This document shows, in pieces, positions 46,676-57,175 of a stretch of 64,000 bases of DNA; position 1 is the first letter of the stretch, and each line of letters starts with the position of its first letter. This stretch comes from Geosiphon pyriformis. Taxonomy: Eukaryota > Glomeromycota > Glomeromycetes > Archaeosporales > Geosiphonaceae. Below the pieces are notes generated by a model that made no database searches, was not told the origin of the DNA, and was given only the letters and a program-made list of their open reading frames with translations. The position numbers were made by a program, and so were the translations under genes. The DNA lies in the NCBI GenBank assembly GCA_016748015.1, contig JAAOMT010000595.1:128282-192281 (forward strand), given 5' to 3'.

Positions 46676-47210
46676 ATAACAAAAAAAAATAAAATAAAAT
46701 AAAATAAAATAAAAAAATAAATAAAAGCAATTACAAGTTAGTATTCCATCAATAGCTGTAATCAAGAGTTATTGTTCCAGTGTGATTAAGTATTAATTAT
46801 TATCAACATAAATTGTTGATAGTGGAGAGTGGATTTGGATGGTGAATGATTTATTTATTTAATATTTGTGAATGGAAGATTTCTAACTCTCAGATTCTGC
46901 TCTTTCTATTTCTAATGATATTGCTATATATACATAATTAATGTTTTATGAGATTGTTCACATTCTCGAGCGATGTGCTATAATTTCTTAAGCAATGCTC
47001 ACATTGCTGAGCAATGTGCCCTAATTTTCTAATATTGCTTCATATTGCTGAGCAATGTGCCATGTTTTCTGATATTGCTCCACATTGCTGAGCAATGTGC
47101 TGTGTTTTCTGACATTGCTCCATATTGCTGAGCAATGTGCTTATGTGCTACATACTATTTACTTATTGGTCTACTATTTCCCTATATCTGTTTTCTTTCT
47201 ATGAATAATA
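46676..47210 (-). repeat. X LTR, right copy, truncated by A
   Basis: Matches 16,640-17,122 from the A-rich tract to the LTR end (ATGAATAATA, from GAGTAACA). Lacks the first ~335 bp, which lay on the other side of A. Contains the most regular hairpin array: units near 46,945-47,145 with TTGCTGAGCAATGTG about every 45 bp. Confidence 0.85.
46945..47145 (-). promoter_or_regulatory. Hairpin-repeat array in the right X LTR
   Basis: At least four near-identical units, each with CATATTGCTGAGCAATGTG followed by TGTTTTCTGA-like sequence. Each arm pair can form a ~9-bp stem. On minus they lie 5' of the LTR TATA box near 46,925-46,932. More copies than in the left LTR, so the array has changed in number. 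Confidence 0.65.
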
Positions 47211-47470
47211 TCAGACATCTCACTAATACTAGCATCTTTGCTTTTTATTTCACTACTCTAAGACATCTTGCATTTTAAACTGCTAGTATACAGAATGCCA
47301 TCAAAAATAGAACCAGTTGATGAATCTACCATACCACCAGGAATTCCAGAATTTTTAGACTTTTTGTACAAAGAGCCATGAGAGTATATGCTTTTAATGT
47401 GTGTCTTTTTCTTATTACTAGACCAGGTCCCCAATTCAGCCAAAATAAAACTAGACCCACTAACAGATAA
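47211..47470 (-). pseudogene. LINE1 ORF1, N-terminal part
   Basis: SGSSFILAELGTWSSNKKKT, IKSIYSHGSLYKKSKN and VDSSTGS align with the N-terminus of LINE3 ORF1 (SGLTNLEIYLNAKKM, IYSYDVFYKKLKKLE, LSVGSLS). The start ATG of LINE3 (63,003) has no ATG counterpart here. A stop follows SSLKCKMS. After SEMSD it is cut by X and resumes in frame at 16,304. Confidence 0.75.
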
Positions 47471-47618
47471 GCTCACCAGTTTTATCACAACAAAAGAAAG
47501 AAAGTCAGAAGAAATAATTAGAAAAAAAACTAAGAAAAAAGGGAAAAAATAAATTAAATTTTGACAAAATTTTGCTCTTGTCATGGTTTGGAGATTGACA
47601 AGAGAAAAACGTTTTTTT
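47211..47618 (-). mobile_element. LINE1, 5' part
   Basis: 5' UTR and start of ORF1, continuing into 16,308. TTTCTCTTGTCAATC on minus matches the LINE3 start near 62,870, marking the LINE 5' end. TCAG at 47,211-47,214 is the right half of the X target duplication. Confidence 0.8.
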
Positions 47619-47631
47619 TATAAAATTTTTT
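47619..47631. repeat. LINE1 target-site duplication, right copy
   Basis: TATAAAATTTTTT, identical to 9,797-9,809. Together they mark one insertion event now spanning 37.8 kb. Confidence 0.6.
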
Positions 47632-48789
47632 AATAAAATACAATAATAATTAAAATAAAAAGTATATTTATTTATAATTTATCTGTTTTTTATTTAATAT
47701 TATTTTATTTTAAAATAATTTTAAGTTAAATTTGCTAGCAAATTATATATTTAATAAATTAAACAAAACAAATTATTAAGAATAAAAACCAAAAATAATT
47801 TTTATATTTTAAATATATATAAAGATAATATTTAAAAGTTTTTTATTATTATTATTTTAATAAAATACAATTCAATTATTATTTAATATAATATAACTTA
47901 AAAAATTCTAAATTAAATACAATCTATGTATTTATTATATATAATTAACTATTAAAATATTAATTAAGTTAAATTAAAAAATGTTAAAAATAAATTTAAC
48001 TTATTAAGTTTAATAATAAAAACATTTAAATTTCAAATATTAAAAATAATTTAATTTAAAAACAATTTAATCTTTTCAATATTATATTTAATATCAAAAT
48101 AATTTATTTTCAAAGTATTAATAAATGTTTAATAGTATTTTTACTTAAAAAAAATATCTTAATAATATTTATTTTATTATTATTTATATAATTAAAATCT
48201 ATTTTAGTTTTAAGATTAGTAAAGTTTTTAAATAAATTAATATTAATAAAATTATTAATAAAATTATTTATAATAACTAATTTTTATATTTTAAAATTAT
48301 TATATGTATTTTTAATTAAAAAAAAACCAAAGTAATTAAAAACTAATTAGTTTAACAACAGACTTAATTAATACAGCCAAATTAAGAATTTAAAATTTTA
48401 AAGAATTTAATTTAAAGTTAATCATAAGATTAACAATAATAATAATAAAAACAACCAAAGATACAATAATAATAAAAATTAATACTAACAAAAAAATCAA
48501 AAATTTTAAAGTTATTTACAAATTTAAACAAAAACTTAAAAAACAAAAACAAAAAATTTTTACAATATTTAATTAAATAATCTAAATCTTAATATTTATA
48601 ATAATAATAATATTTAAAAGTTTTATATTAATATAAAATATTAATTTTTAAAATTATAAAATTTAAAATCTCTAAAAACTTAAAAATTATAACAACAAAA
48701 TATTAACAATAATAATAATTAGAAAAATAAATAATAAAACAAATTTAACTATTAACTTAAAAAATAAAATTACTAATTTTAAAAATTAT
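47632..48789. other. AT-rich desert
   Basis: Very AT-rich. Continuation of the sequence left of LINE1. I see no gene or recognisable element, only A/T homopolymers and ATT/AAT repeats; a fully eroded transposon is possible. Confidence 0.5.
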
Positions 48790-49615
48790 TATTACAAAAA
48801 AATTTCTTTTTTTTTTGTTATTATTAATATTATTTTGTTGTTAATTTTGCTGTTAATAAAAACAAATAAACTTTCAATAAACTAATTTATTTTCCAAAAT
48901 ATTTTGGATTATATATATTATTGAGCTTATAATAAAATAGCCAATTTTGTATTATTTTTATGTAATTATTTTACAGTAAAAGTCAACTTTTTTATGGAAA
49001 TTTTTTATTTATAAGTTTTTTAAAAATATGTAGTTATTTTGTTATAAAAATAAATTTTTTTATAATTACAAATTATCTAATAATATAAAAATATAAAAAA
49101 AAAGATTACAATAAATTAAAAAAATAATAACAAAATGTGTTTAATAAAATTATTTCTAATTTAAACTTAAAAATATTAATAGTTATTTAAATTAATAGCT
49201 AATTAATTTCAAAAATATTAATTTAAACTTTATGATTTTAAAACAATAATAATTTGAAATTTGAAATTTTTAAAATAAATTTTATTTAAATAGATTTGTA
49301 ATGGTTTTTTAATTTAAATTTAATTTTATAAAAAATAATTCTAATTAAGATAAAAAATACATTTTTTCAAAGAAAAAAACTTTTTTTATATAATATATTA
49401 TAATCTGATTTTATAATTTAATAGTTATTTTTCTAATATTTTAGTAAATTAAATATATATTTTATAAAACTACAAGTTATTTTAGTAAATTGTTAAATAT
49501 TTTATTAAATTTAAATATTTTAACAAATTTTTAAATATTATATATTTTGGTATATTATATAATTTAATTATTATAATTAATTATATTTATATTTTGTATA
49601 AATTAAATTATTAAA
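48790..49615 (-). mobile_element. Heavily decayed D-type LTR fragment
   Basis: Starts TATTACAAAAAAATTTCTTT and follows the D LTR in order: TTGTTGTTAATTTTGCTGTTAA, TTATAATAAAATAGCCAATTTTG, TATGTAATTATTTTACAGTAAAAGTCAAC, then ACTACAAGTTATTTTAGTAAATTG. Nearly every C and G of the D LTR is T or A here. It stops before the LTR end, at the start of LINE2. Orientation taken from the D LTRs. Confidence 0.8.
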
Positions 49616-50809
49616 TCTTTTTCTTCTATGTTTAAAATTTTCCAAAGAGTATATTTTAAGAAAAAAATTTTTGTTTTATACTTTATAATTTTCCAAAAAA
49701 CTAATCTATTTACTATTAAATTGGCTATTATTATAAGTAGTTTTACAACTAAAAAAAGGTTTTTCAAAGTTTTGATTTTAAGTTTAGTTAGTAAAAACTT
49801 AATTTAAAAAGCATCTTTTGGCAAAGTTAAACATTTGAGTAATAAAACAGATTTGAGTTTTGGTGAGTTAAAATACATTATTGATTAGTTTGCTAGAATA
49901 AATACAGATAAAAATACATTTAAGGTAATCTCTTTAAATAATAATAATAGTTATAAAGCAAGTGATAAAAATAAAACACAATTTAATTCTAAAATAAATA
50001 CTTTTAAAGCCAAATAAATTTATATTGGTGCTGTTTTTAGTTTTCTAATCAGTTTTATTAACTATAATATAGATAATAATAAGATTTTTCTCTCTTTTTG
50101 TCTCTTTATTTCTCTTGACAAGAAATAAATTGACTTAAAAAATATTAAAACTTAGATAAAAATACTTGTAAAAAAATTTTTTGATTTGAATATTAATTTT
50201 TTAGCAGTAGATAACAAATTAGCAATGACAAAAACTTAAATTATTAAGAAAATTTTTTCAAAAGTTAATAGTTTTAGAAGAGCTATTATCTTCTCAAAAT
50301 TTTAAAAAATTATTAAATTAATATTTACATTTAAGAAAAATTTGAATAAAATTGCATTATTAACTGAAAAAAATAAAATCAAAATAAACAGTAATCTTAA
50401 GAAACAAAAAATGTATTCAAATTGGGCTGTGATAATTAAAAAAATTCTTATAAATATGTCAAAAAAAATGATTATTGTCACAATAACTAAATTTAGATAA
50501 ATTGTGTTAATTTAATTACAATTAATTGAATTGTAATAGAAAACTGTAATAGAGTTTACTAAATTGAGTTAAGCTAATTAGTTAGTATCAAAATAGTTAT
50601 TTTTAATAAAAAAAAACTCAGTACACATAACTAAGACTGTTAAAAATTATAATACATAAATGTTTAAAAATTAATTAAGATGTTTTTGTTTATTTTGCCA
50701 ATAGAAACAACTGTTTATAATCTTGGTATTTTGTTAAAAAAAACTGGTTAAAAAACTTTTATTATTAATTATTTATTTGAAATTGGTAATAAAGTTCATT
50801 ATATTGTGG
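49616..50809 (+). pseudogene. LINE2 ORF1, N-terminal part, strongly decayed
   Basis: Plus-strand frame with many stops. Blocks matching LINE1 ORF1: IIKKIFSKVNSF, LQLIEL, FLIKKNSVHITKTV, then LPIETTVYNLGILLKKTG and NKVHYIVV at the insertion point of D. It resumes in frame at 60,658 (VKFELEKNLKTVF). The RRM-like and central domains are recognisable; the upstream half is too eroded for detail. Confidence 0.75.
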
Positions 50810-51793
50810 TGTTATCGGAGGTTTTTGGTCTCTTTTCTTAATTGTTGTTGATGCCTGTTTGCTGTGAATTCACGTTTTCTGAATGTGGTTGAACCTCCAG
50901 TAACTGAATTTATCTTCAAATTATCTTCTATAATTTGAACTGCTGGGCTTATAAGTGGAATGGCCAATTTCTTGCCAGTTACTTTATGTAGTTACATTGT
51001 AGTAAACGTTAACTCTTTCCCAAGAATTGCTCGTCCAAAAGCTCACTAAAAATGTGTAGTTACTTTGCTGTGAAAGTCAACTCTTCTATAAGAATCTCGT
51101 CTGTAGGCTACCCTAATGATTGTAATCAGAAAATAAAAAAAGTATAAAAAAAATGTAAAAGAAATAGAATTCTGTCGAGGGAAATGTTTTCTATCCAGGC
51201 CTGGAGTCACTAACAGTTTACTGAAATTGGTAGCTAATCAATTTCAAAATGTTAGTTGGGTTTTTGGGGATTTTCCAAGTACAATAATTAAAGAATTTGG
51301 TTTTTTGAATTATTTGATATTTATTTCTTTTTGTGTGTATAGGAACGGTTTTAAGAGATAAATCTAAAGTAAGATATATTTTCTTGAAAAGAGAAGCTCT
51401 TCTTTTATACAACTTGTCATAACACTATTCTATGTACTTGAACTTTGCTATTTTCTATAATTTCACTGAACTAAAGATACATTTCGGCGAACTACAAGTT
51501 ATTTCTGCGAACAATTAGATATTTTGGCAAATTATCAATTATTTCGGCAAATTTCTTACAAATTTTGGCAAACTTTTTGAATGTTACATAGTTCGGGGTA
51601 TTGCATAATTGATCATCACAATTAGGTTACATTTGTGTTATGTACAAATTGGGTTATTAATTAAATGATAATTTTGGATATATTTTGCTAATGTAATAAG
51701 TAATAATTTGAAATGATAATATATGCTAATTAATGATAAGATTTATAAGGGTAATTTCATGCTAAACAATATCTCTAATTTCATCTGGTAACA
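50810..51793 (-). repeat. D LTR, left copy (3' LTR)
   Basis: 984 bp, TGTTATCGG to GGTAACA. The minus-strand TATAAAAG is at 51,402-51,409. Five or so short repeats of TTTCGGCAAACTA type at 51,480-51,575 lie 5' of it on minus. The adjacent AAGGAGGAGGTTATG (minus) is the polypurine tract. Confidence 0.93.
51480..51575 (-). promoter_or_regulatory. Short repeat array upstream of the D LTR TATA box
   Basis: Repeats of ~21-22 bp around the core TTTTGGCAAACTA / TTTCGGCGAACTA. The other LTR (60,355-60,440) has one unit fewer, which accounts for the 21-bp length difference. Placed just 5' of TATAAAAG on the transcribed strand. Confidence 0.6.
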
Positions 51794-51804
51794 TAACCTC
51801 CTCC

Positions 51805-52481
51805 TTAAGACTGAGCTCCATCGAAGTCCAAGTACTGTCTGTAATTTCCAGATAATAATCCAAAATTATTGAAGAAATTTGGTCTGAAAATTGTTGAAAT
51901 TTCAGTTCTGTGAGCTTTCTGATGTATTGAATCTTCAAAGGTTGTAAAATTGGGTTTTGTAGGACGTTTTCACAGGTGTAGAATAGGTCATAAAGTCTAA
52001 GAGCAGCTCTTAGTTTATAGTGACTGTTTGTAGGTTCAGCTGTTGTTTTGAATTCATTGTGGAGTTGTTTTTGAATAGCTTTTTTTGTGAGGTTTGCTGC
52101 TGTAAGCTCTCATTTTCATTCGTGAAGTGTTTTTCCAATGTAGAAATATCTATATATTGGAGTATAGTTATGGTTTTCTTCATTAAGACACAGTTGAAGT
52201 TTTTGTTAAATAGTAGCATTTGGTGGAATACTAATAGGAGTGAACATTAAATTTTCTCTTAAAGCAAACTTTAAAAGTTCTGGCAGGTGAATTCCAGAAT
52301 AACTTCTTGTGTTCTTCTTATATGGGTAATATTTTCGTGAATTTGGGGCTAAATTTGTGACTACTTCTGTTTGGATATAATTAATGTGGTTTCCAGTAAC
52401 AGTAATAGATAATTCGGGTATTGTTTTTAAAGCTAACATTAGTTTTTGGGATAATTGTTGAATGTTTTGAGAAATAGTCAT
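51805..52481 (-). pseudogene. Extra ORF (ORF3) after integrase, D element
   Basis: From ATG 52,481 to TAA 51,805, 677 nt with a net frameshift between the two open pieces (52,481-52,206 and 52,219-52,010). N-terminus MTISQNIQQLSQKLML and LSITVTGNHI; middle LEKHFTNENESLQ; C-terminus LDFDGAQS, the same ending as in A/X, B and C. D is the most diverged lineage, so persistence of this ORF argues for function. Family unknown. Confidence 0.72.
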
Positions 52482-52599
52482 TATAAAAGATTTGAAAATA
52501 AAAGAAAATTATTTTTGGTATATGAGTTTTTATGTTATTTTTGTTTTTGTGAGATTGTTTCTAAATTATAATAATATAGCTATAATGATAAATTTAAAT

Positions 52600-53982
52600 T
52601 AAGTATTCAAGTTGGGAGGTTGTTCAATAACAACTATTGGTTCTAAATTCCAGGGAATATCTTTGGGATTGATTAAAGGAGAATGTGTGCCAATTTGTAG
52701 AATTAATGGTTCAGAGTTGTTTCTGGAATTATAGTGTTTCAAATAATCTCCATGTGCAACTTTTACTAGGATTTTGTTATCAAGTCTTAGCTTGTATGAT
52801 CTGTTGTCTAGAATTTCATGGATAAAGAATGGTCTATCCCATTTATTTTCAAATTTTCCACTCCATTGTTTTTCAGCTTTACTTCTGTGTAAGAGAACTT
52901 TATTTCCAACTTTAAATTTGTTAATAATAGGTGGTAATTTGTTGTCATGTTTTTCTTTTTGTTGAGCTTAAAAATGTTCAATATGAGTTGCTGCTATTTG
53001 TCGTTTTCCTTCCAATGTGCTAAGCAGAGTGTAGGCTCTTTATTGTAGTGTTTCCTGGAAATTGTTTTTATTGATTGGTTGTGCTGGGTATGTTTCCACT
53101 ATAAAACTAATTGGTAATGTTGCTGTCCTTCCATAAGTTAAATCAAATGGTGTGTTTTGTGGTATCTTGTTTTAGCATTCTATATGCTAGTAACACTAAT
53201 AGAATAAAAATATTCCACTCTTGTTCAAAATCAGTTGAGACTTTGGCTAAAGACTCACACAATGTTTTGTTAAAACATTCCACAAGTCTGTTTGTTTGTG
53301 GATGATAGGGCAAAAACAGAAGCCTTTTGACATTGAATTGTTCACAAATTTTTTGTATCAGGTTGTTCACAAAGTGTGTTCTTTGATCAGATAAAAGTTC
53401 TATTGGGCATTTATGTCTACAAATGATGTCTTTGTAGATGAAATTTGTTACTGATTTTGCATCTGCTTGTTGAATGGCTCTGGCTTCAGGCCATTTGGTG
53501 AGATAGTCTACAGCTACTGCAATATAACAGTTTCCTTGGTTTGTGATAGGAAGTGGTCTGACTAAATTGATACCAACTCAGTCAAAAGGCTGTCCAATTT
53601 TGATTGGGTTTAATGGTTCAGTAAGGCATGTTCCTCCTCTTTTTTTGACAACTATCACAAGATTTGACATATTCGTGAATGTTTTTCTCATTTGAGGCCA
53701 AAAGTAATATTCTAGTGTTCTTTGGGTGGTGCTGTCTTTTCTGAAGTGTGCTGATGAAGGATCTGAGTACATGTTGTATAATATAGTCTCTTTTTTTTGT
53801 TCTTGTATTAATCTGAGTGGTTTGTCTGGGTTTTTGAAATTTTGATAATAAATAATGTTGTTGTGTAGAAAATATTGTTTGGCTTGTTGTTGTAGTCGAT
53901 GTTTTTCATCTGGAGACCAATCTGTTGGGATTGTTAATGTTTCCAAATATTGCTTGAGATTTTTGTAGTTTTTTGAATTCAT
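52600..53982 (-). pseudogene. Integrase, D element
   Basis: ORF 53,982-53,578 carries the N-terminal spacer and zinc region (HFRKDSTTQRTLEYYFWP; the CxxC half is in a shifted frame). Core: GQPFD-VGINLVRPL across a stop, LSDQRTHFVNN, PYHPQTNRLVECFNKTLCES (53,370-53,143). C-terminal GPY/F-like segment WDRPFFIHEILDN near 52,830. First catalytic Asp reads Asn (GIN); the frame is broken near 53,580 and 53,150. Confidence 0.82.
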
Positions 53983-54049
53983 TGTTTGTTGGCTGTTTTG
54001 GTTGATTAAGTTGAGTGTTGGTTTTTGTGTTTTCTAATCTTGTCTTATT

Positions 54050-55320
54050 CTGGAGAGACAGTCAACATTGGTGTGGAGTTTTTCTGGTTTGTAATGTACT
54101 ATGTATTGATAGTTTGCTAGAAATCCTGTTCATCAGGTTTGTTTTGCGTTTAGCTAAGTATTTTTGTTCTGAAGCCATTTGAGTCCAATATTATCAGTGA
54201 TAATATCGAATTCCTTTGGCTGAAGATAAAGGTTAAAATAATGTAGGGCCCAAATTACAGCTGCTGTTTCCAATTCAGTGGCAGGATAATTTTTTTCAGC
54301 TGGTTTTAATGTTCTGCTAGCATAGGCAATTACTTGCTCGTTTTTATTGTCATCCAATTGTGATAGGATAGCACCAAAGGCAGTATAAGAGGCATCTGTT
54401 GCTAATCAGAATTGGTTGCCAAAATCTGGGTAGACGAGAATTGAAGCTGTGGTTAGTTTTTCTTTGAGGATTTCAAATGCATTTTGGTGTTCAGCAGTCC
54501 ATTTGTATTCGACGTTTTTGGTGGTAAGCTGGTTGAGAGGTTTTGCAATTTCTGAGAATTCTTTAATAAACTTCTGATAATAGGAGACTAACCCTATAAA
54601 TCCTCTTAGTTCTGTAGTGTTTCGAAGAATTTTGAAGTTTTTGACAGCACTGATTTTTCCAGGGTCCAGTTTGATTCCATTTTTACTAACAATATGACCA
54701 AGAAAGGCCAAGTTTGTTTTTTCAAAGTAGCATTTTTCAATGTTGAGTTTTAGTCCTGCTTTTCATAATCATTGAAAAACTTCTCACAGGTGTTTTAAGT
54801 ATAATTCGAATAATGGAGAATAAACATCAGTATTATTAAGATAAATAACTACTGACTTCCAAAGGAGTCCTTGGTACACAACATCCATTAATCTCTGAAA
54901 CATTGCTGGTGCATTGCATAATCTGAAAGACATTACATTGAACTTGTAATTTCCACCTTGGGTAGTGAATGCTGTTTTGGGGTGATCTTTGGGATCCATA
55001 GCAACTTGCCAGTAACCACTTTCTAAATCTAGTGTTGAAAAGTATTTGGATTTTCCAAGGGCATCTAACATGTTATTAATTCGGGGAAGGGAGTAGGTAT
55101 CTCCAATTGTAATGCTGTTGAGTTGTTGATAGTCAACACAAAATTGTATTTTTCCATTTTTCTTTTTAACTAGCACTACAGGTAAAGCTCAAGGACTTAT
55201 GGAGAGTTGAATAAACCTGTTGTTAAGCATTTGTTGTACTTCTTCTTGGATGAATTGGTGGCTTTCTGGAGCAACTTGGTAGGCTTGTTGTTGCTTTGGT
55301 TTGGCATCTTCTGTGTAGAT
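54050..55320 (-). pseudogene. Reverse transcriptase and RNase H, D element
   Basis: RT 55,320-54,406: VKKKNGKIQFCVDYQQLNS, STLDLESGYWQVAMDPKD, MSFRLCNAPAMFQRLM, and a catalytic box reading YLNNT at 54,830-54,844 with both Asp changed to Asn. RNase H: ATDASYTAFGAILSQ, VIAYASRTLKPAEKNY and LETAAVIWAL (54,357-54,154). Otherwise long open pieces. Confidence 0.88.
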
Positions 55321-56370
55321 TTAATGTTGAACCAAATTGGTTTTTCCTAAGTCATTGTTGTTTTTGGCAAAAATATCAGTAAATTCTACAATTAGCTCTT
55401 TGAGCTGGTTTTGTTGTTGTGGTTCAAGTTGTCCCATGTTAATTCGAGATAGTTTTTCTATGACAACATGATAGTTTTCAGAGCTGGGGTTTGGGTTGAT
55501 TTTTGGTAGTAAATGTCCAATAATTTCAGAGAAATCAGGGACTGTTTGGGGTAATTTTTGTTGAAATATATTACTGTGAATAACTCCAATTTCTAAATTA
55601 TTTAACAAAACTATGGGGTAATTGTTGGGATTGTAAAAAGTAACTTGGACTTTTTTTGTTCCTTCTGGAATATAAATGTTTGGGATTGAAATATTATGTT
55701 CCAAGCAGACTTGTTCATTGGACTCAAAAATTTGTTGTGTGGTTGTTGGCTTTGGGCAGGTGTAGATTTCCAGATGTTCTCCAAAGGGTAAGATAGTAAT
55801 TGATTGTGGAAGTCTGAAAATCTGGTGGAATTTGTTCTGTGTATTAAGAGCTATATTAACTAGAACTGTAAACCGTCCAGTTGAACCAAAACCTTGAATT
55901 CCTTTTTCACTTTTTCCTAATTGTTCTCTTTGATTGACTAGTTGCAAACCCGAAATGTTGATTAGGGGTAGGTAAATAGCTTGGGCAATTTTTTCAGCAT
56001 GTTTGATCTTGAATGGTTTGTCAGTTTCATTTTAAAGCATCACTATAATGTTTCCAGTATATTCAGCATCAATTATTCTTCCTCTGACATTGATTTCTTT
56101 GCTTGCCAGAGAAGACTGAAAGGCAATTTGAACTATTGCTCCTGGTGGGATTTTGAGTGCAATTTTGAGGTTGATTTTTATGAGAAATTTGGGTTTGAGA
56201 ACAAGAGTATCTTTGTCTGAATATCTTAGGTCATATCCAGCATCAATTTTGTGTGCTTTTTTGGGTTTTATTTCTTGTCCATTGTTGTTGAAGTATTTGA
56301 GTTGTAAGGCAGGCTGATTTTCAATGAGATAGATGGGTGTTGTTTTAATTTCTTCTGTTGCTTCAGGTTC
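55321..56370 (-). pseudogene. dUTPase domain and RT-proximal linker, D element
   Basis: Motif I DAGYDLRYS near 56,235; motif II FQSSLASKEI near 56,115 (Arg lost); motif III RIIDAEYTGNI near 56,085; motif IV EKIAQAIYLPL near 55,985; motif V KGIQGFGSTGR intact near 55,890, in the ORF 55,947-55,321. That ORF continues with the linker (VTFYNPNNYPIVLLNNLEIG) and IFAKNNNDLG before RT. A stop near 56,030 interrupts the domain. D shares little nucleotide similarity with C, so the dUTPase is an old component. Confidence 0.85.
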
Positions 56371-56389
56371 TCCAAATTTAATTCATCAC

Positions 56390-57175
56390 TTTTGCTGGAT
56401 AATAGAATGCTAAGGGCATAGCATTTAGGACATCATTGTTCATCACATGGCATTATACACTCCTCACATAATTTAATGTTCATTTGCTCTAATTATTGAA
56501 TTTAAGCTTCTTGGATTAGGTAGATGTGACTTACAATTTGGTGGTATACTTCAACTTCATCTTTATAATTGAATCCAGCTAATTCCAATGTATATTCAAT
56601 ATATTCGGCTTCCTTTATTTGAAAGACATCTTCTTTGGTTCCTCTATTAATTAAGACCATGGCAAGTTTATAGATCATTTCAGCATTATAGGAGTAGTAA
56701 TAGAGTTTGCTAAGGGCACTGTTGTATGTGGCATTGAAAGGTGTTCCATGTTTTACTTTTTCTGCAATAGAAAGAGCATATTGGCAAGTTTGATCACAGA
56801 TTCCTCCTCTAAATGCGACATCAATCCAGTCACATTCATCAGGAAGCTGCTTTCCACAAGTAAGACAAGGTGTTCTATCCCATTTTCCACTTCTTTTGAT
56901 CAAGTGGCCTTATTGTTCTTGATGGCAGGCCTTGCAGTAGTAGCAGATATGACTTTCATATTCTTCCTTAGGTGAAATACAAGCTCCCATTGACAATAGT
57001 TTCTTGTGGCAGTCCTTACATTTAAGGGAAATATAGGGGCATTGTTTCTTTGGTTCAGGCTTTAAGTAAGAGATATTCCATCCAGGGGTTTCAAGTTCAG
57101 AGTGTGGAGTAAAATGTTCTTGTTCAGTTTCCTCAGCCCAATTGGATGTTGATCCAAGAGCCATGAATGTTTCGA
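56390..57175 (-). pseudogene. Cys-rich region with three modules, D element
   Basis: Module 1 in 57,164-56,910 (CKDCHKKLLSMGAC ... CYYCKAC), module 2 in 56,903-56,502 (PCLTCGKQLPDECDW, GGICDQTCQYAL), followed by a helical stretch, then module 3 near 56,480-56,420 (LCEECIMPCDEQ-CPKC with a stop at a Trp position). Frame shifts between module 1 and 2 by a stop only. Function unknown. Confidence 0.75.

Larger units (their letters stand above)
16309..47210 (-). mobile_element. Nested LTR block: element X containing A, B and C
   Basis: Outer ends are X-type LTR ends: TATTACAAATG at 16,309 and ATGAATAATA at 47,210, decayed from TGTTAC and GTAACA. Flanking TTAG (16,305-16,308) and TCAG (47,211-47,214) are the 4-bp duplication with one transition. 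Inside, LTR A (45,806-46,675) sits within the right-hand X LTR, B (24,822-45,117) sits in the gag of A, and C (34,312-44,478) sits in an LTR of B. The left partner of LTR A is missing, so the pol between 17,123 and 24,821 joins an X LTR to an A gag. I infer a deletion by recombination between X and A. Confidence 0.8.

Noticed and set aside
51218-51412. 64-codon minus ORF in the D LTR, repeated at 60,099-60,293
   Set aside because: Although the same in both LTRs, this follows from LTR identity. It starts just downstream of the TATAAAAG box, so a leader peptide cannot be excluded, but nothing supports it as a gene.
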